The notes below the pieces were generated by a model, which was not told the origin of the DNA, did no database searches, and saw nothing but the letters and a program-made list of their open reading frames with translations. The position numbers and the translations under genes were made by a program. Positions 8,713 to 15,977 of a stretch of DNA of 28,066 nt are shown piece by piece. Origin of the DNA: an uncultured Bacteroidota bacterium (GTDB lineage Bacteria > Bacteroidota > Bacteroidia > Chitinophagales > Chitinophagaceae); assembly GCA_903906615.1 (NCBI GenBank), contig CAIVKT010000250.1:1-28066 (forward strand), written 5' to 3'. How positions within the stretch are numbered: the stretch's first letter is position 1; every line of letters begins with the position of its first letter.

Positions 8713-9300
8713 TTATTTCGCCAGCACCGCCCCTGCATTGCCCAACGCACCTGATAAAAGTAAATTATCAATAACTATTTGAGGGGTGCCTTCAGGCAAA
8801 ACCTGTTCAATATCCTGCACGGTATAATGCTTTTTCTTACGCTGGTGCAGGCTGGATACGATCATCTTCGAAAACGTGTCAAATAGGACCGTATCAAATG
8901 ACGTATCGTGCATCAGGTCAATGTCTGCATGATCGCATAGATAAATGCTATTGTTACTCACCTCCCACGTTTTCAGTACAGGCAGCCCTTTTATATATGC
9001 AGGAATAGAAGGTGTGCATTCAAACAGGCAGATCGTTTTGTACCCTTCCGGTATGGTAGTGTACGATCTGCCAAATTCATCATATACTTTCTGAAGCTTT
9101 ATCTTAAAATCATGGTTCCAACTCTGGTCCGATTCTTTGATCAGGATATCAAACGAATCACCCACCTTGTACTCACTGAATGAATAGCCGGCAAATAACC
9201 AGATCGCATTTTCTTTGGCCGCATTATCCTGCTGTAGCTTTTTAACTACCACAGAAGAAGCCTTGCCCAGGATATGTAACTTGCCCTGTTGATTGTCCAT
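8713..9300 (-). CDS. Unrecognised 195-residue protein, possible partner of the ART-like gene
   Basis: I do not recognise a family. The protein is soluble, has no signal peptide or membrane segment, and mixes beta-type segments (AIWLFAGYSF, GDSFDILIKE, TICLFECTP, NSIYLCDHADIDLM) with a basic KKKHYT stretch and a C-terminal helical part (DIEQVLPEGTPQIVIDNLLLSGALGN). The start ATG at 9298-9300 lies 12 nt after the stop of the upstream gene, so the two form an operon. By analogy with toxin-immunity pairs it could be an immunity or antitoxin protein for that gene, but only the position supports this. Confidence 0.6.
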   Translation of the reverse strand: MDNQQGKLHILGKASSVVVKKLQQDNAAKENAIWLFAGYSFSEYKVGDSFDILIKESDQSWNHDFKIKLQKVYDEFGRSYTTIPEGYKTICLFECTPSIPAYIKGLPVLKTWEVSNNSIYLCDHADIDLMHDTSFDTVLFDTFSKMIVSSLHQRKKKHYTVQDIEQVLPEGTPQIVIDNLLLSGALGNAGAVLAK

Positions 9301-9312
9301 AGCATCACAAAT

Positions 9313-9810
9313 TTAAGTGTTTTTAAGTAAAGGTTTTGCCATAATGTAAAATTGCGCTATGATCTCATCGCTTATAGGGAATACATCCTTCAAAGCCATA
9401 TCCAGCAAGGTTTTATCTACCAGTAGCGGAGGTTTCAGGCCAAGTTGCAGAAAAATATTTATGGCCTCATCGGTTGTAATATAACCATCGCACAATTCGA
9501 TAAATGCTTTTGGTGCAATGATATACCCTGTTTCCTCTTCTACTTTTGCCAGAACATTTTTATCGGTTTTGATACCTTTCAATTTATCAATACCTGCAAC
9601 ATATATAACGGCAGGAACTCCTTTATCATGGCAGCAAATGGCAAACAGGAATGCTTTTACAGGATTGGTTGTGGTAGGCGTACGGGGCATTTGCCTGCTG
9701 GCCGAATTGCCCGGCCAGCCAATAGTGCTTCCCCTGAATACATATTTAGCGCGTGCTGCTTTTGCCATCCAATACCTTCCAGGGTACGAATATAATATCC
9801 TTTTGCCCAA
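9313..9810 (-). CDS. Unrecognised protein with an ADP-ribosyltransferase-like R / TTT / ExE pattern
   Basis: The 165-residue product has no signal peptide. Three spaced blocks recall the ART toxin fold: YVFRGS (Arg of the first motif), PTTTNPVKAFLFA (position and style of the STS motif followed by a helix), and KVEEETGYIIAP (an ExE-like stretch before a beta strand). The YPGRYW and W-x-G-N-S-A-S-R-Q segments look conserved and constrained but I cannot name a family. The start shown is a TTG; the first ATG is at 9766-9768, preceded by GGAAGG, and would give 151 residues. The TTG was kept so that YPGRYW stays in the product. It is followed 12 nt later by another unrecognised gene. Enzymatic activity is inference only. 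Confidence 0.6.
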   Translation of the reverse strand: MGKRILYSYPGRYWMAKAARAKYVFRGSTIGWPGNSASRQMPRTPTTTNPVKAFLFAICCHDKGVPAVIYVAGIDKLKGIKTDKNVLAKVEEETGYIIAPKAFIELCDGYITTDEAINIFLQLGLKPPLLVDKTLLDMALKDVFPISDEIIAQFYIMAKPLLKNT

Positions 9811-9927
9811 AAAGTAAATGGATTGAGAATCAATAAAGCATCAAAGCACTGAGAGCCGGGGAACGCGCCCTACATACTACAAAACAAGTTTATCATTAGC
9901 GATGAAATAATCGCACATATCGGCCGC

Positions 9928-10140
9928 TCATCCCGGCCCCATACCATTCCTGAATGCTATCCCAAAGCTAATAGCAGCCAGCGACAACGATAACATCAAT
10001 GCCAGTAATAGCCCAAGCAATACCTTCACCACTTTCTTTTGGCTGCTCAACTTCCACATCAAAGGCACCGTAATGAAAGGAGTTACCGGTATGCAATACA
10101 ACAACACCTCACCAATAGCATCAACAATATCGCCATTCAC
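9928..10140 (-). CDS. Small membrane protein, two predicted transmembrane segments
   Basis: The 70-residue product has two hydrophobic stretches (VLLYCIPVTPFITVPLMW and VLLGLLLALMLSLSLAAISFGIAF) separated by the basic turn KLSSQKKVVK, consistent with a helical hairpin in the inner membrane with a cytoplasmic loop. No family is recognised. It stands 117 nt upstream of the ART-like gene on the same strand and 150 nt downstream of porX. The hydrophobic pattern and start ATG make it a credible gene, but it may be a species-specific ORF. Confidence 0.5.
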   Translation of the reverse strand: MNGDIVDAIGEVLLYCIPVTPFITVPLMWKLSSQKKVVKVLLGLLLALMLSLSLAAISFGIAFRNGMGPG

Positions 10141-10220
10141 TATTTGCCATTAAACGTAACTTTGGACTTACTTCATTCCATTGAGTCCCGTCCGAACGGA
10201 TCGTTCATCTGGGTGGACAT

Positions 10221-10285
10221 TGAGCCATTCAATCACATTCCTCCACATTAGATCACATTCCCCACATTGTCGAATTGTCGAATTG
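10221..10285. repeat. Intergenic CACATT / GTCGAATT repeat tract
   Basis: The 3' flank of porX carries three CACATTCC-like units and then two tandem GTCGAATT units followed by GTCAAATT. The same two word families recur at 21930-21957 (opposite orientation) and 22044-22103. Confidence 0.6.
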
Positions 10286-10290
10286 TCAAA

Positions 10291-11847
10291 TTACTTACTC
10301 TCCATCCGCACCACAGGCACTATCATCTCTTCCAATGATACCCCTCCATGCTGAAACGTATTCTTATAGTAGTTCACGAAGTGATTGTAGTTGTTAGGGT
10401 AGCAAAGGAAAACATCTCCCTTACCAAAGATGAAGGTAGAGCTTACATTAGGCCGTGGCAGCCCTGCCAATTTAGGATCGCGGAAAGCCAGCACATCCTT
10501 CTCTTCATACTGCAGGTTGCGGCCATGCTTGTAGCGCAGATTGGCTGTGGTGGCGCGGTCGCCTACGCACTTACTGGGTGTCTTCACCCGCACGCTGCCG
10601 TGGTCTGTGGTGATCATCACCTGTATGCCCTTGTCTGCTATTTTGCGCAGCGCCCTGTGCAGCGGCGAGTGCTCGAACCAGCTTACCGCCAGCGACCGGT
10701 AAGATATTTCATCACCCGCCAGTTCCTTCAGCACTTCCATTTCTGTGCGCGCGTGAGACAGCATATCCACAAAATTATACACGATCACCGTCAGGTCATT
10801 GGTCAGGCAATTGTGTATATTCTCCTCCATTATTTTCGCATCATCATTGTTCGTGATCTTGATGTATTGCCACTTCAGCTTGTCCATTTTCAGGTGCTTC
10901 AGCTGGTTGGCCAAAAAATGCTCCTCATACAGGTTCTTGCCGCCCTCTTCATCATCATTCTTCCACTCCAGCGGAAAATTCTGTGCAATATCAATTGGCA
11001 GCATACCCGCAAATATCGCGTTGCGGCAATACTGCGTAGCAGTAGGTAGTATGCTGTAATAGAGCTCGTCTTCCAGTATACGGAAGGACTCTGTAATGAT
11101 GGGCTGAAAAGCCTTCCAGTGATCCAGGCGCAGATTGTCTATCACCACCAATATGGTTGGCTTGCCCTGCATCAGGTAAGGCGCTATCTTTTGCTCAAAA
11201 ACCCTGTGCGACAGCAACGGCCCGCTCTTGCCATCCTTTATCCAGTTGGCGTAGTTCTTGGTGATGTATTTAAAGAATTCCGTGTTGGCCTCGGCCTTCT
11301 GCGATTGCAGCACCTCCATCATTTCCTCGCTGTCGCTCTTACCCATTTCCAGCTCCCAGTACACCAGCTTTTTATACAGCTCCTTCCATTCTTCATGGTT
11401 CGGGTTGTTGCTCAGCGCCATGAACAGGTTCCTGAAATCCTGCTGGTACGCGATCGTTGTTTTTTCAGACACCAGCCGCTTGCCATCCATTATCTTCTTC
11501 AGCGACAGCAGCACCTGGTTGGGGTTCACCGGCTTTATCAGGTAGTCGGTAATTTGCGCGCCCAGCGCGTCTTCCATAATATTTTCCGCCTCATTCTTAG
11601 TGATCATCACCACAGGTTGCAGCGGCAGCATCTCTTTTATTTTGGCCAGCGTTTCCAGCCCGGTAAGGCCGGGCATACTCTCATCCAGCAGCACCACGTC
11701 CATCTGCTTTTCCTTCAGCAGTTCCAGCGCGTCATAGCCATTGCTCAGCGGCGTTACGGTATAGCCCTTGTTCTTCAAAAAAAGTATCTGCGACTTCAAT
11801 GAATCTATTTCATCGTCTACCCATAAAATTTCGCCCTGTGTACTCAT
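10291..11847 (-). CDS. porX: PorX-type response regulator with PglZ phosphodiesterase domain
   Basis: The 518-residue protein has an N-terminal receiver domain (residues 1-120) with the acidic pair D11/D12, phosphoacceptor D55 in LLDESMPG, T83 and K105 in YLIKP. A helical linker follows, then a PglZ/alkaline-phosphatase-like domain from about residue 225, with VVIDNLRLDHW, a Y/S-rich PTATQYCRNA segment, and the metal-site-like ITTDHGSVRVK and KHGR. This is the architecture of PorX, which with the kinase PorY and sigma factor SigP controls T9SS genes in Porphyromonas; its PglZ domain is a zinc phosphodiesterase acting on oligonucleotides. All key receiver residues are present. It is a single gene, 185 nt from the divergent GNAT gene. 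A T9SS cargo lies 3 kb away. Confidence 0.93.
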   Translation of the reverse strand: MSTQGEILWVDDEIDSLKSQILFLKNKGYTVTPLSNGYDALELLKEKQMDVVLLDESMPGLTGLETLAKIKEMLPLQPVVMITKNEAENIMEDALGAQITDYLIKPVNPNQVLLSLKKIMDGKRLVSEKTTIAYQQDFRNLFMALSNNPNHEEWKELYKKLVYWELEMGKSDSEEMMEVLQSQKAEANTEFFKYITKNYANWIKDGKSGPLLSHRVFEQKIAPYLMQGKPTILVVIDNLRLDHWKAFQPIITESFRILEDELYYSILPTATQYCRNAIFAGMLPIDIAQNFPLEWKNDDEEGGKNLYEEHFLANQLKHLKMDKLKWQYIKITNNDDAKIMEENIHNCLTNDLTVIVYNFVDMLSHARTEMEVLKELAGDEISYRSLAVSWFEHSPLHRALRKIADKGIQVMITTDHGSVRVKTPSKCVGDRATTANLRYKHGRNLQYEEKDVLAFRDPKLAGLPRPNVSSTFIFGKGDVFLCYPNNYNHFVNYYKNTFQHGGVSLEEMIVPVVRMESK

Positions 11848-12032
11848 GTATAGTTGTTTGGTTTTTGACTGGTTAAATGTATCGCAAATAATACTTCTTA
11901 TTGATAATTGACTTTCAGTTTAACGCAATTTTGTAAACTTCAGCATACGTACCTTAAAAACAGTACCACCAACGCCACATTTGGAATAACGTCTGCCAGC
12001 CATTACTATTGCATCCGTAAAGTTAAAAAGAT

Positions 12033-12488
12033 ATGAACACCCGCATCACCATACGAAAAGCCACCGCCGCCGATTGCCCCCGAATGATGGAGCTTGTAAC
12101 AGAACTGGCTATATACGAGCGCGCCCCGCAGGAGGTCACCGTAACCATAGAGCATTTTATAGAAAGCGGCTTTGGGGCAAATCCCGTATGGTGGGCATTT
12201 GTGGCCGAGGAGGGGGGCATCATCAAAGGCTTTGCGCTCTATTACATCCGCTATTCCACATGGAAGGGCCAGCGCATGTACCTCGAAGATATTCTGGTCA
12301 CAGAGGACGCACGTGGCGCGGGTATAGGCGGCATGCTCATGGATGCACTTATAGAAGAAGCCCGGCAAAAAAAACTGGCAGGCATCACCTGGCAGGTGCT
12401 CAACTGGAACGAGCCTGCCCTCAATTTTTACAGGAAATACAATGCATCCTTCGATGAAGAATGGACCAATGCCATGATCAATTTCTAA
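12033..12488 (+). CDS. GNAT family N-acetyltransferase (SAT1/SAT2-like)
   Basis: The 151-residue protein is a complete GNAT domain. It starts ITIRKATAADCPRMMELVTELA, has the central strands WWAFVAEEGG...GFALYYIRYSTWKG and the acetyl-CoA pyrophosphate loop with VTEDARGAGIGGML, and ends in the LNWNEPALNFYRKYNA motif. The YSTWKGQRMYLEDILV and WNEPALNFYRKYNA stretches are typical of diamine/thialysine N-acetyltransferases of the SAT1/SAT2 group, so a small polyamine or amino acid amine is a reasonable substrate guess. It is convergent with the outer-membrane gene and divergent from porX. Confidence 0.9.
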   Translation: MNTRITIRKATAADCPRMMELVTELAIYERAPQEVTVTIEHFIESGFGANPVWWAFVAEEGGIIKGFALYYIRYSTWKGQRMYLEDILVTEDARGAGIGGMLMDALIEEARQKKLAGITWQVLNWNEPALNFYRKYNASFDEEWTNAMINF

Positions 12489-12520
12489 GAAAAAGGCAGC
12501 AATGATCACTCGCAAACTTC

Positions 12521-12575
12521 CTACTAACGACTATCTACTAACGACTATTTACTAACGACTATTTACTAACGACTA
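12521..12575. repeat. Tandem 14-bp repeat, about 3.9 copies
   Basis: Units of YTACTAACGACTAT run head to tail between the convergent GNAT and outer-membrane genes. The last copy reaches the end of the outer-membrane gene. The same words recur at 14271-14301 and, inverted, at 26148-26235. Confidence 0.85.
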
Positions 12576-13448
12576 ATGAACTCTTAAATCATCATCAAAG
12601 TCGTTGGCATGGGGGCATTTGTAGGTAGTAAAGTTGAACGATATGCTCACTACAGCCAGCGCGTACTGGTCATAGCTGCTGGTATTGCCGCGCTGCTTGC
12701 CCGGCCTGCCCAGCGCTGTAGCGCTATTACCATTCTCTGTCGATCTGTCTTGCAATGCAGCAGCCACAGAACCCGGCTTAAAGCTGTTGATACCCACATA
12801 GGTGCTGCTCACATCATCCAGGTAGTCTGTTGCAGTCAGGCGGTCTACTACTTCGAACGATAGGTTCACCCCGCCCTTCAGCCACCATTTCATCCCCACC
12901 CCTATCGGGAAGCAGGCGCTTACATCGCTGTATTTACGCCCACCTTGCCCTGCGTTCTGCCCCTCTGTACCCAATGGCCTTAAATAATAGGTATGCCCCT
13001 GGTAGGTAGTATACGGATTGTAGTAAAATGCCCCTATGCCCCCGGTAAGGTAGGGCGTAAACCTATGAAGCTTATCGCCTGATATAAAAGCAAAGAAATT
13101 AAATTCAGCCTGCAAGGCCACTTCGGCTATATCACTCTTAAAGTTGAGGTTGCGCTCCTTTTCAAACGGGTCTTTATTGTATTTATCGTCATAACCCACC
13201 TGCGTATACATAGCCGATGCCTTAAGGGCTATATAAGAATTGATTCGCTGCCTTGCATACACCCCTCCTGCCGGGTGGATGGTCTTAAACCCATAATGGT
13301 CATTGAGATCGCCAAAATACTGCGATCCGCCCATGGATATACCGGCCTCTAATGGCGCAAAATACTTCTGAGCGCTGGCAACACCGCCGCCGCAGGCCAC
13401 AAAAAACAGTATGATAACAATAGCCCTAAAGCGCATATACCCCCACAT
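12573..13448 (-). CDS. Outer membrane beta-barrel protein, DUF6089 (PorG-like)
   Basis: The product is about 291 residues with a signal peptide (MRFRAIVIILFFVACGGGVASAQ) and amphipathic beta strands typical of an outer-membrane barrel. The opening ELG/AGISMGGSQYFGDLN, the middle FTPYLTGGIGAFYYNPY, and the ending FNFTTYKCPHANDF fit the DUF6089 group, to which PorG-like T9SS outer-membrane proteins belong. A T9SS role is therefore possible but not shown. The start could be the ATG at 13448 or Met5 at 13436; the latter gives a cleaner signal peptide. It converges on the GNAT gene; a 14-bp repeat array overlaps its last codons. Confidence 0.82.
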   Translation of the reverse strand: MWGYMRFRAIVIILFFVACGGGVASAQKYFAPLEAGISMGGSQYFGDLNDHYGFKTIHPAGGVYARQRINSYIALKASAMYTQVGYDDKYNKDPFEKERNLNFKSDIAEVALQAEFNFFAFISGDKLHRFTPYLTGGIGAFYYNPYTTYQGHTYYLRPLGTEGQNAGQGGRKYSDVSACFPIGVGMKWWLKGGVNLSFEVVDRLTATDYLDDVSSTYVGINSFKPGSVAAALQDRSTENGNSATALGRPGKQRGNTSSYDQYALAVVSISFNFTTYKCPHANDFDDDLRVH

Positions 13449-13477
13449 AACGGCAAAAATAGCCTTTTATTGCTTCG

Positions 13478-13700
13478 CCCGCCGTAGCTTTTTAGCGAAG
13501 GCGGGTTTCGCCCGCCCTCACCCGCCATAGCTTTTCCTTTTAATAGCCGACGCTTTAGCGAAGGGTACAGCGAAAGCGGGCCTCACCCGCCGTAGCTTTT
13601 TCAGCGAAGGAGGGCCTCACCCGCTCTCACCCGTCATAGCTTTTTCTTTTAGTAGCCGAAGCTTAGCGAAGGGTACAGCGAAGGAGGGCCTCACCCGTTA
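13478..13700. repeat. Array of degenerate palindromic repeats (CCCGCC..TAGC..TTTAGCGAAGG)
   Basis: This gene-free stretch repeats three words: CACCCGYCRTAGCTTTT, TTAGCGAAGGGTACAGCGAA and GGAGGGCCTCACCCG. The clearest hairpin is 13478-13505, with arms CCCGCC and GGCGGG. A related copy lies at 20213-20283. No coding potential is seen between 13449 and 13764. Confidence 0.75.
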
Positions 13701-13764
13701 TAGTTTTGTCATCCTGAGTTTATCGAAGGACATCGTGAGTCTCGAACGGCAACCTATCAACTTA

Positions 13765-13959
13765 TCAACCTATCAACTTCCTCACCTTCCTATAGGTATA
13801 CCTAACCCTCCCCTGTCGCACTTTAAAGTCCACCTCTACCTCTTCAGGCTCAAAAAGACCTAAAATAGCCACCCATAATCTTTTTACAGATATCCATACA
13901 CCCTGTTTACGCACAGGCACAGCTCTCATCCCACTCATATCCACATATTTTATGGCCAC
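13765..13959 (-). CDS. Small basic hypothetical protein
   Basis: The ORF encodes up to 64 residues, starting at a GTG (13957-13959) or at internal ATGs (Met8, Met11). The C-terminal half, with KRLWVAILGLFEPEEVEVDFKV and then GRVRYTYRKVRKLIG, alternates acidic and basic residues as in a small folded beta protein and is not made of the surrounding repeats. No family is recognised. It sits between two repeat arrays with no operon partner, so it may be a species-specific gene or a chance ORF. Confidence 0.4.
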   Translation of the reverse strand: MAIKYVDMSGMRAVPVRKQGVWISVKRLWVAILGLFEPEEVEVDFKVRQGRVRYTYRKVRKLIG

Positions 13960-14035
13960 GGGCTATATTTATAAAATCAATGCCACTATCTTTGGAGCTA
14001 TCAAATGTCATCCTCCGCCTGCCGAAGGGCTTCCT

Positions 14036-14145
14036 GAGCCTGCCGAACGACAACCTATCAACCCATAAATCTGTCATCGTGAGCCTGCCGAACGACAACC
14101 TATCAACCCATAAATCTGTCATCGTGAGCCTGCCGAACGACAACC
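14036..14145. repeat. 45-bp tandem repeat, 2.4 copies
   Basis: The unit begins GAGCCTGCCGAACGACAACC and continues TATCAACCCATAAATCTGTCATCGT. Two full copies (14036-14080, 14081-14125) are identical by eye, and a third is cut after 20 bases. Single related copies occur at 13717-13760 and 20669-20703. Confidence 0.9.
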
Positions 14146-14184
14146 CTTTAACTTTTTAACTAATTAACCAGTTAACTTAATTAG

Positions 14185-14216
14185 TTTGGTTAAAAAAAGA
14201 AATATCCATACCTTCG
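14185..14216 (+). promoter_or_regulatory. Promoter of the rpsF-rpsR-rplI operon
   Basis: TTTG at 14185-14188 (-33) and TACCTTCG at 14209-14216 (-7, one mismatch to TAnnTTTG) are separated by 20 bases, close to the Bacteroidota spacing. The expected start near 14222 gives a leader of about 135 nt before rpsF. Confidence 0.7.
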
Positions 14217-14270
14217 CCGTCCCAAATTTTCCGGCTGCCCCTAAATGGCTGAAGGTTGATGGCAAAATGT

Positions 14271-14301
14271 CTAACGACTATTTACTAACAACCAACGACT
14301 A
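14271..14301. repeat. Copy of the CTAACGACTATTTACTAAC repeat in the rpsF leader
   Basis: The stretch carries CTAACGACTATTTACTAAC followed by CCAACGACTA, the same words as the tandem array at 12521-12575. It lies inside the predicted 5' untranslated leader of rpsF. Confidence 0.7.
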
Positions 14302-14356
14302 AAAAAGGTATCCAAAGTTCCCGCCGGAAGATGGGATTAACTTTTAAAAAGCTATT

Positions 14357-14722
14357 ATGGCAACAGAAAACAACCTTCAGAATTACGAGCTGATGGTCAT
14401 CTTCACCCCAGTACTTGCGGAAGAAGATTTCAAGAACGCTCAGAAGAAGTTCACGGACTTCATCAAAGAAAATGGCGGGCAGATCTCCCACCAGGATGCA
14501 TGGGGCCTTCGCTCACTTGCTTACCCCATCGGTAAAAAGACAACAGGTATCTACTATGTGCTGGAGTATGCAGCGCCTACTAACCTGAACGCAAAACTTG
14601 AAGTGCAGATGAACCGCGACGAGAACATCATCCGTCATATGGTTACTCATATCGACAAGTTTGCTTTGGCTTACAACAACCGCAAACGTAACAAAACAGC
14701 ATCCGCAGAATCAGCATCTTAA
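14357..14722 (+). CDS. rpsF: 30S ribosomal protein bS6
   Basis: The 121-residue protein has the bS6 core: [17 protein letters not shown], then [32 protein letters not shown], and [21 protein letters not shown]. It binds bS18 on the platform of the 30S subunit and contacts 16S rRNA. The C-terminal tail [15 protein letters not shown] is a short low-complexity extension. It is the first gene of an operon with rpsR 14 nt and rplI further downstream. The start ATG at 14357 matches the family N-terminus after a short MATENNLQ lead-in. Confidence 0.97.
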   Translation: MATENNLQNYELMVIFTPVLAEEDFKNAQKKFTDFIKENGGQISHQDAWGLRSLAYPIGKKTTGIYYVLEYAAPTNLNAKLEVQMNRDENIIRHMVTHIDKFALAYNNRKRNKTASAESAS

Positions 14723-14736
14723 AATCTTCCACGATC

Positions 14737-15003
14737 ATGGCAAAGCAAAACGAAATAAAGTTCCTCACGTCCCAGAGGGTTGAAAAACGCCAGAAAAAAT
14801 ACTGCCGTTTCAAGAAAATGGGCATCCGTTATATAGATTATAAGGACGGAGAATTCCTCAAGAAGTTCCTCAACGAGCAAGGCAAGATGTTGCCACGCCG
14901 TATCACAGGCAACTCCCTGAAGTACCAGCGCAAAGTGTCGCAGGCGATAAAGAAGGCCCGCCAGATGGCCATTTTACCTTACGTTACTGACCTTTTAAAG
15001 TAA
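14737..15003 (+). CDS. rpsR: 30S ribosomal protein bS18
   Basis: The 88-residue basic protein has the bS18 signature: [16 protein letters not shown], then the [43 protein letters not shown] block. It forms a heterodimer with bS6 in the 30S subunit. Length and motifs are complete. It begins 14 nt after rpsF and ends 7 nt before rplI, so it is translated from the same message. Confidence 0.97.
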   Translation: MAKQNEIKFLTSQRVEKRQKKYCRFKKMGIRYIDYKDGEFLKKFLNEQGKMLPRRITGNSLKYQRKVSQAIKKARQMAILPYVTDLLK

Positions 15004-15010
15004 ACTGATC

Positions 15011-15457
15011 ATGCAAGTAATCCTCATAAAAGACGTTGACAACCTGGGCGCAGCCCATGAACTCGTGGAAGTAAAACCGGGATACGCCCGCAATTACCTC
15101 ATTCCACAGAAATACGCAATCGAGGCGAGCGGCTCTAACTCCAAGATCATGGAAGAGCGCCGCAAGCAATTGCAGAAGAAAGAAGATAAGCTCATGGCCG
15201 AGATCACTAATGTTACTACTGTCCTCAAGGCTGCCCCTGTAAAGGTTGGCGCCAAGCTGGGCATCAGCGGCAAGATCTTCGGTTCTGTTACTGCAATACA
15301 GATAGCACGTGCTATCCGCGAGCAGAAAGGCTATGAAATAGACCGCCGCCGCATCAGCATCACTGATGATGTAAAGGAAGCAGGTACTTACAAAGCTACC
15401 ATCGACTTTGGCAAAGACAATGTCGTTGAAATTGAATTCGAAGTAGTAGGCGAATAA
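15011..15457 (+). CDS. rplI: 50S ribosomal protein bL9
   Basis: The 148-residue protein shows the bL9 N-terminal domain (MQVILIKDVDNLGAAHELVEVKPGYARNYLIP), the long central helix (residues about 40-75, rich in K/E), and the C-terminal domain with KVGAKLGISGKIFGSVT. bL9 binds 23S rRNA near the base of the L1 stalk and affects reading-frame maintenance. It is last in the rpsF-rpsR-rplI operon and is followed 28 nt later by a strong terminator. Length is standard. Confidence 0.97.
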   Translation: MQVILIKDVDNLGAAHELVEVKPGYARNYLIPQKYAIEASGSNSKIMEERRKQLQKKEDKLMAEITNVTTVLKAAPVKVGAKLGISGKIFGSVTAIQIARAIREQKGYEIDRRRISITDDVKEAGTYKATIDFGKDNVVEIEFEVVGE

Positions 15458-15481
15458 TACTCCCGGCTACCCAAACACATA

Positions 15482-15516
15482 AAAGGCCATCCTCCGCAAG
15501 AGGATGGCTTTTTTTT
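15482..15516 (+). terminator. Rho-independent terminator after rplI
   Basis: GCCATCCTC (15486-15494) and GAGGATGGC (15500-15508) form a perfect 9-bp stem with loop CGCAA, followed by eight T. This is the end of the ribosomal operon. Confidence 0.95.
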
Positions 15517-15539
15517 ATACCTTCTCCTCATCACTTCAA

Positions 15540-15908
15540 TCATTTCCCATCATAGTTCACACAACTGCGCCATGCCCACCACATCAGCGCCAACTGTAGC
15601 GGCAGCCGGGCTATGCTTACCCAGGCATTCGCGTGGCAGGTACGTACCCAGTCTATGGCCATTTGTATATTGGCAGGGAAGATGGCGATGAGCAGCAGTA
15701 TCGTGAGCCAGCCGCCCACCCTCGCGGTGCCGCTATACAGCGCCAGCAGCCCGCAGATGAGCTCGCACACGCCACTGGCCTGCACCAGCGCTTCGTGCCA
15801 GCCCAGCCATTTGGGCATGATCTGCAAGTAGAAGGCCGGGTGCCAGAAGTGGTTGATACCTGCTCCTACATATAACAGGCCCATAATGATGCGGGAAAGG
15901 GTTTTCAT
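15540..15908 (-). CDS. DoxX family membrane protein
   Basis: The 122-residue protein has four hydrophobic segments and the DoxX opening MKTLSRIIMGLLYVGAGINHFWHP. A SGVCELICGLLALY segment in the second helix and a Pro/Asn-containing FPANIQMA in the third also fit DoxX. DoxX-like proteins are four-helix inner-membrane proteins; some take part in thiosulfate:quinone oxidation or in redox control, but most, like this one, have no known role. It stands alone, convergent with the ribosomal operon and divergent from the AAA ATPase gene. Confidence 0.87.
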   Translation of the reverse strand: MKTLSRIIMGLLYVGAGINHFWHPAFYLQIMPKWLGWHEALVQASGVCELICGLLALYSGTARVGGWLTILLLIAIFPANIQMAIDWVRTCHANAWVSIARLPLQLALMWWAWRSCVNYDGK

Positions 15909-15951
15909 GGCTTATATTATTACGCTTATAGGGTATGAAAAGAAATTACTC

Positions 15952-15959
15952 TATTTTTG
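15952..15959 (+). promoter_or_regulatory. -7 element upstream of the AAA ATPase gene
   Basis: TATTTTTG matches TAnnTTTG, 18 nt before the ATG at 15978. A -33 element is not clear. An AAGGA stretch lies just before the start codon. Confidence 0.4.
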
Positions 15960-15977
15960 AAGTAGAAACATAAGGAA

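Noticed and set aside
12006..12515. 169-residue ORF opposite the GNAT gene
   Set aside because: The plus-strand frame has a complete GNAT domain; the minus-strand frame is its shadow.
13907..14143. 78-residue minus-strand ORF with a repeated SFGRLTMTDLWVDRL motif
   Set aside because: It is the translation of the 45-bp tandem DNA repeat; the peptide repeat follows from the DNA repeat and has no independent support.
13449..14160. CRISPR array
   Set aside because: Repeat units are adjacent tandem or degenerate palindromes without unique spacers of constant length, and no cas genes are present.
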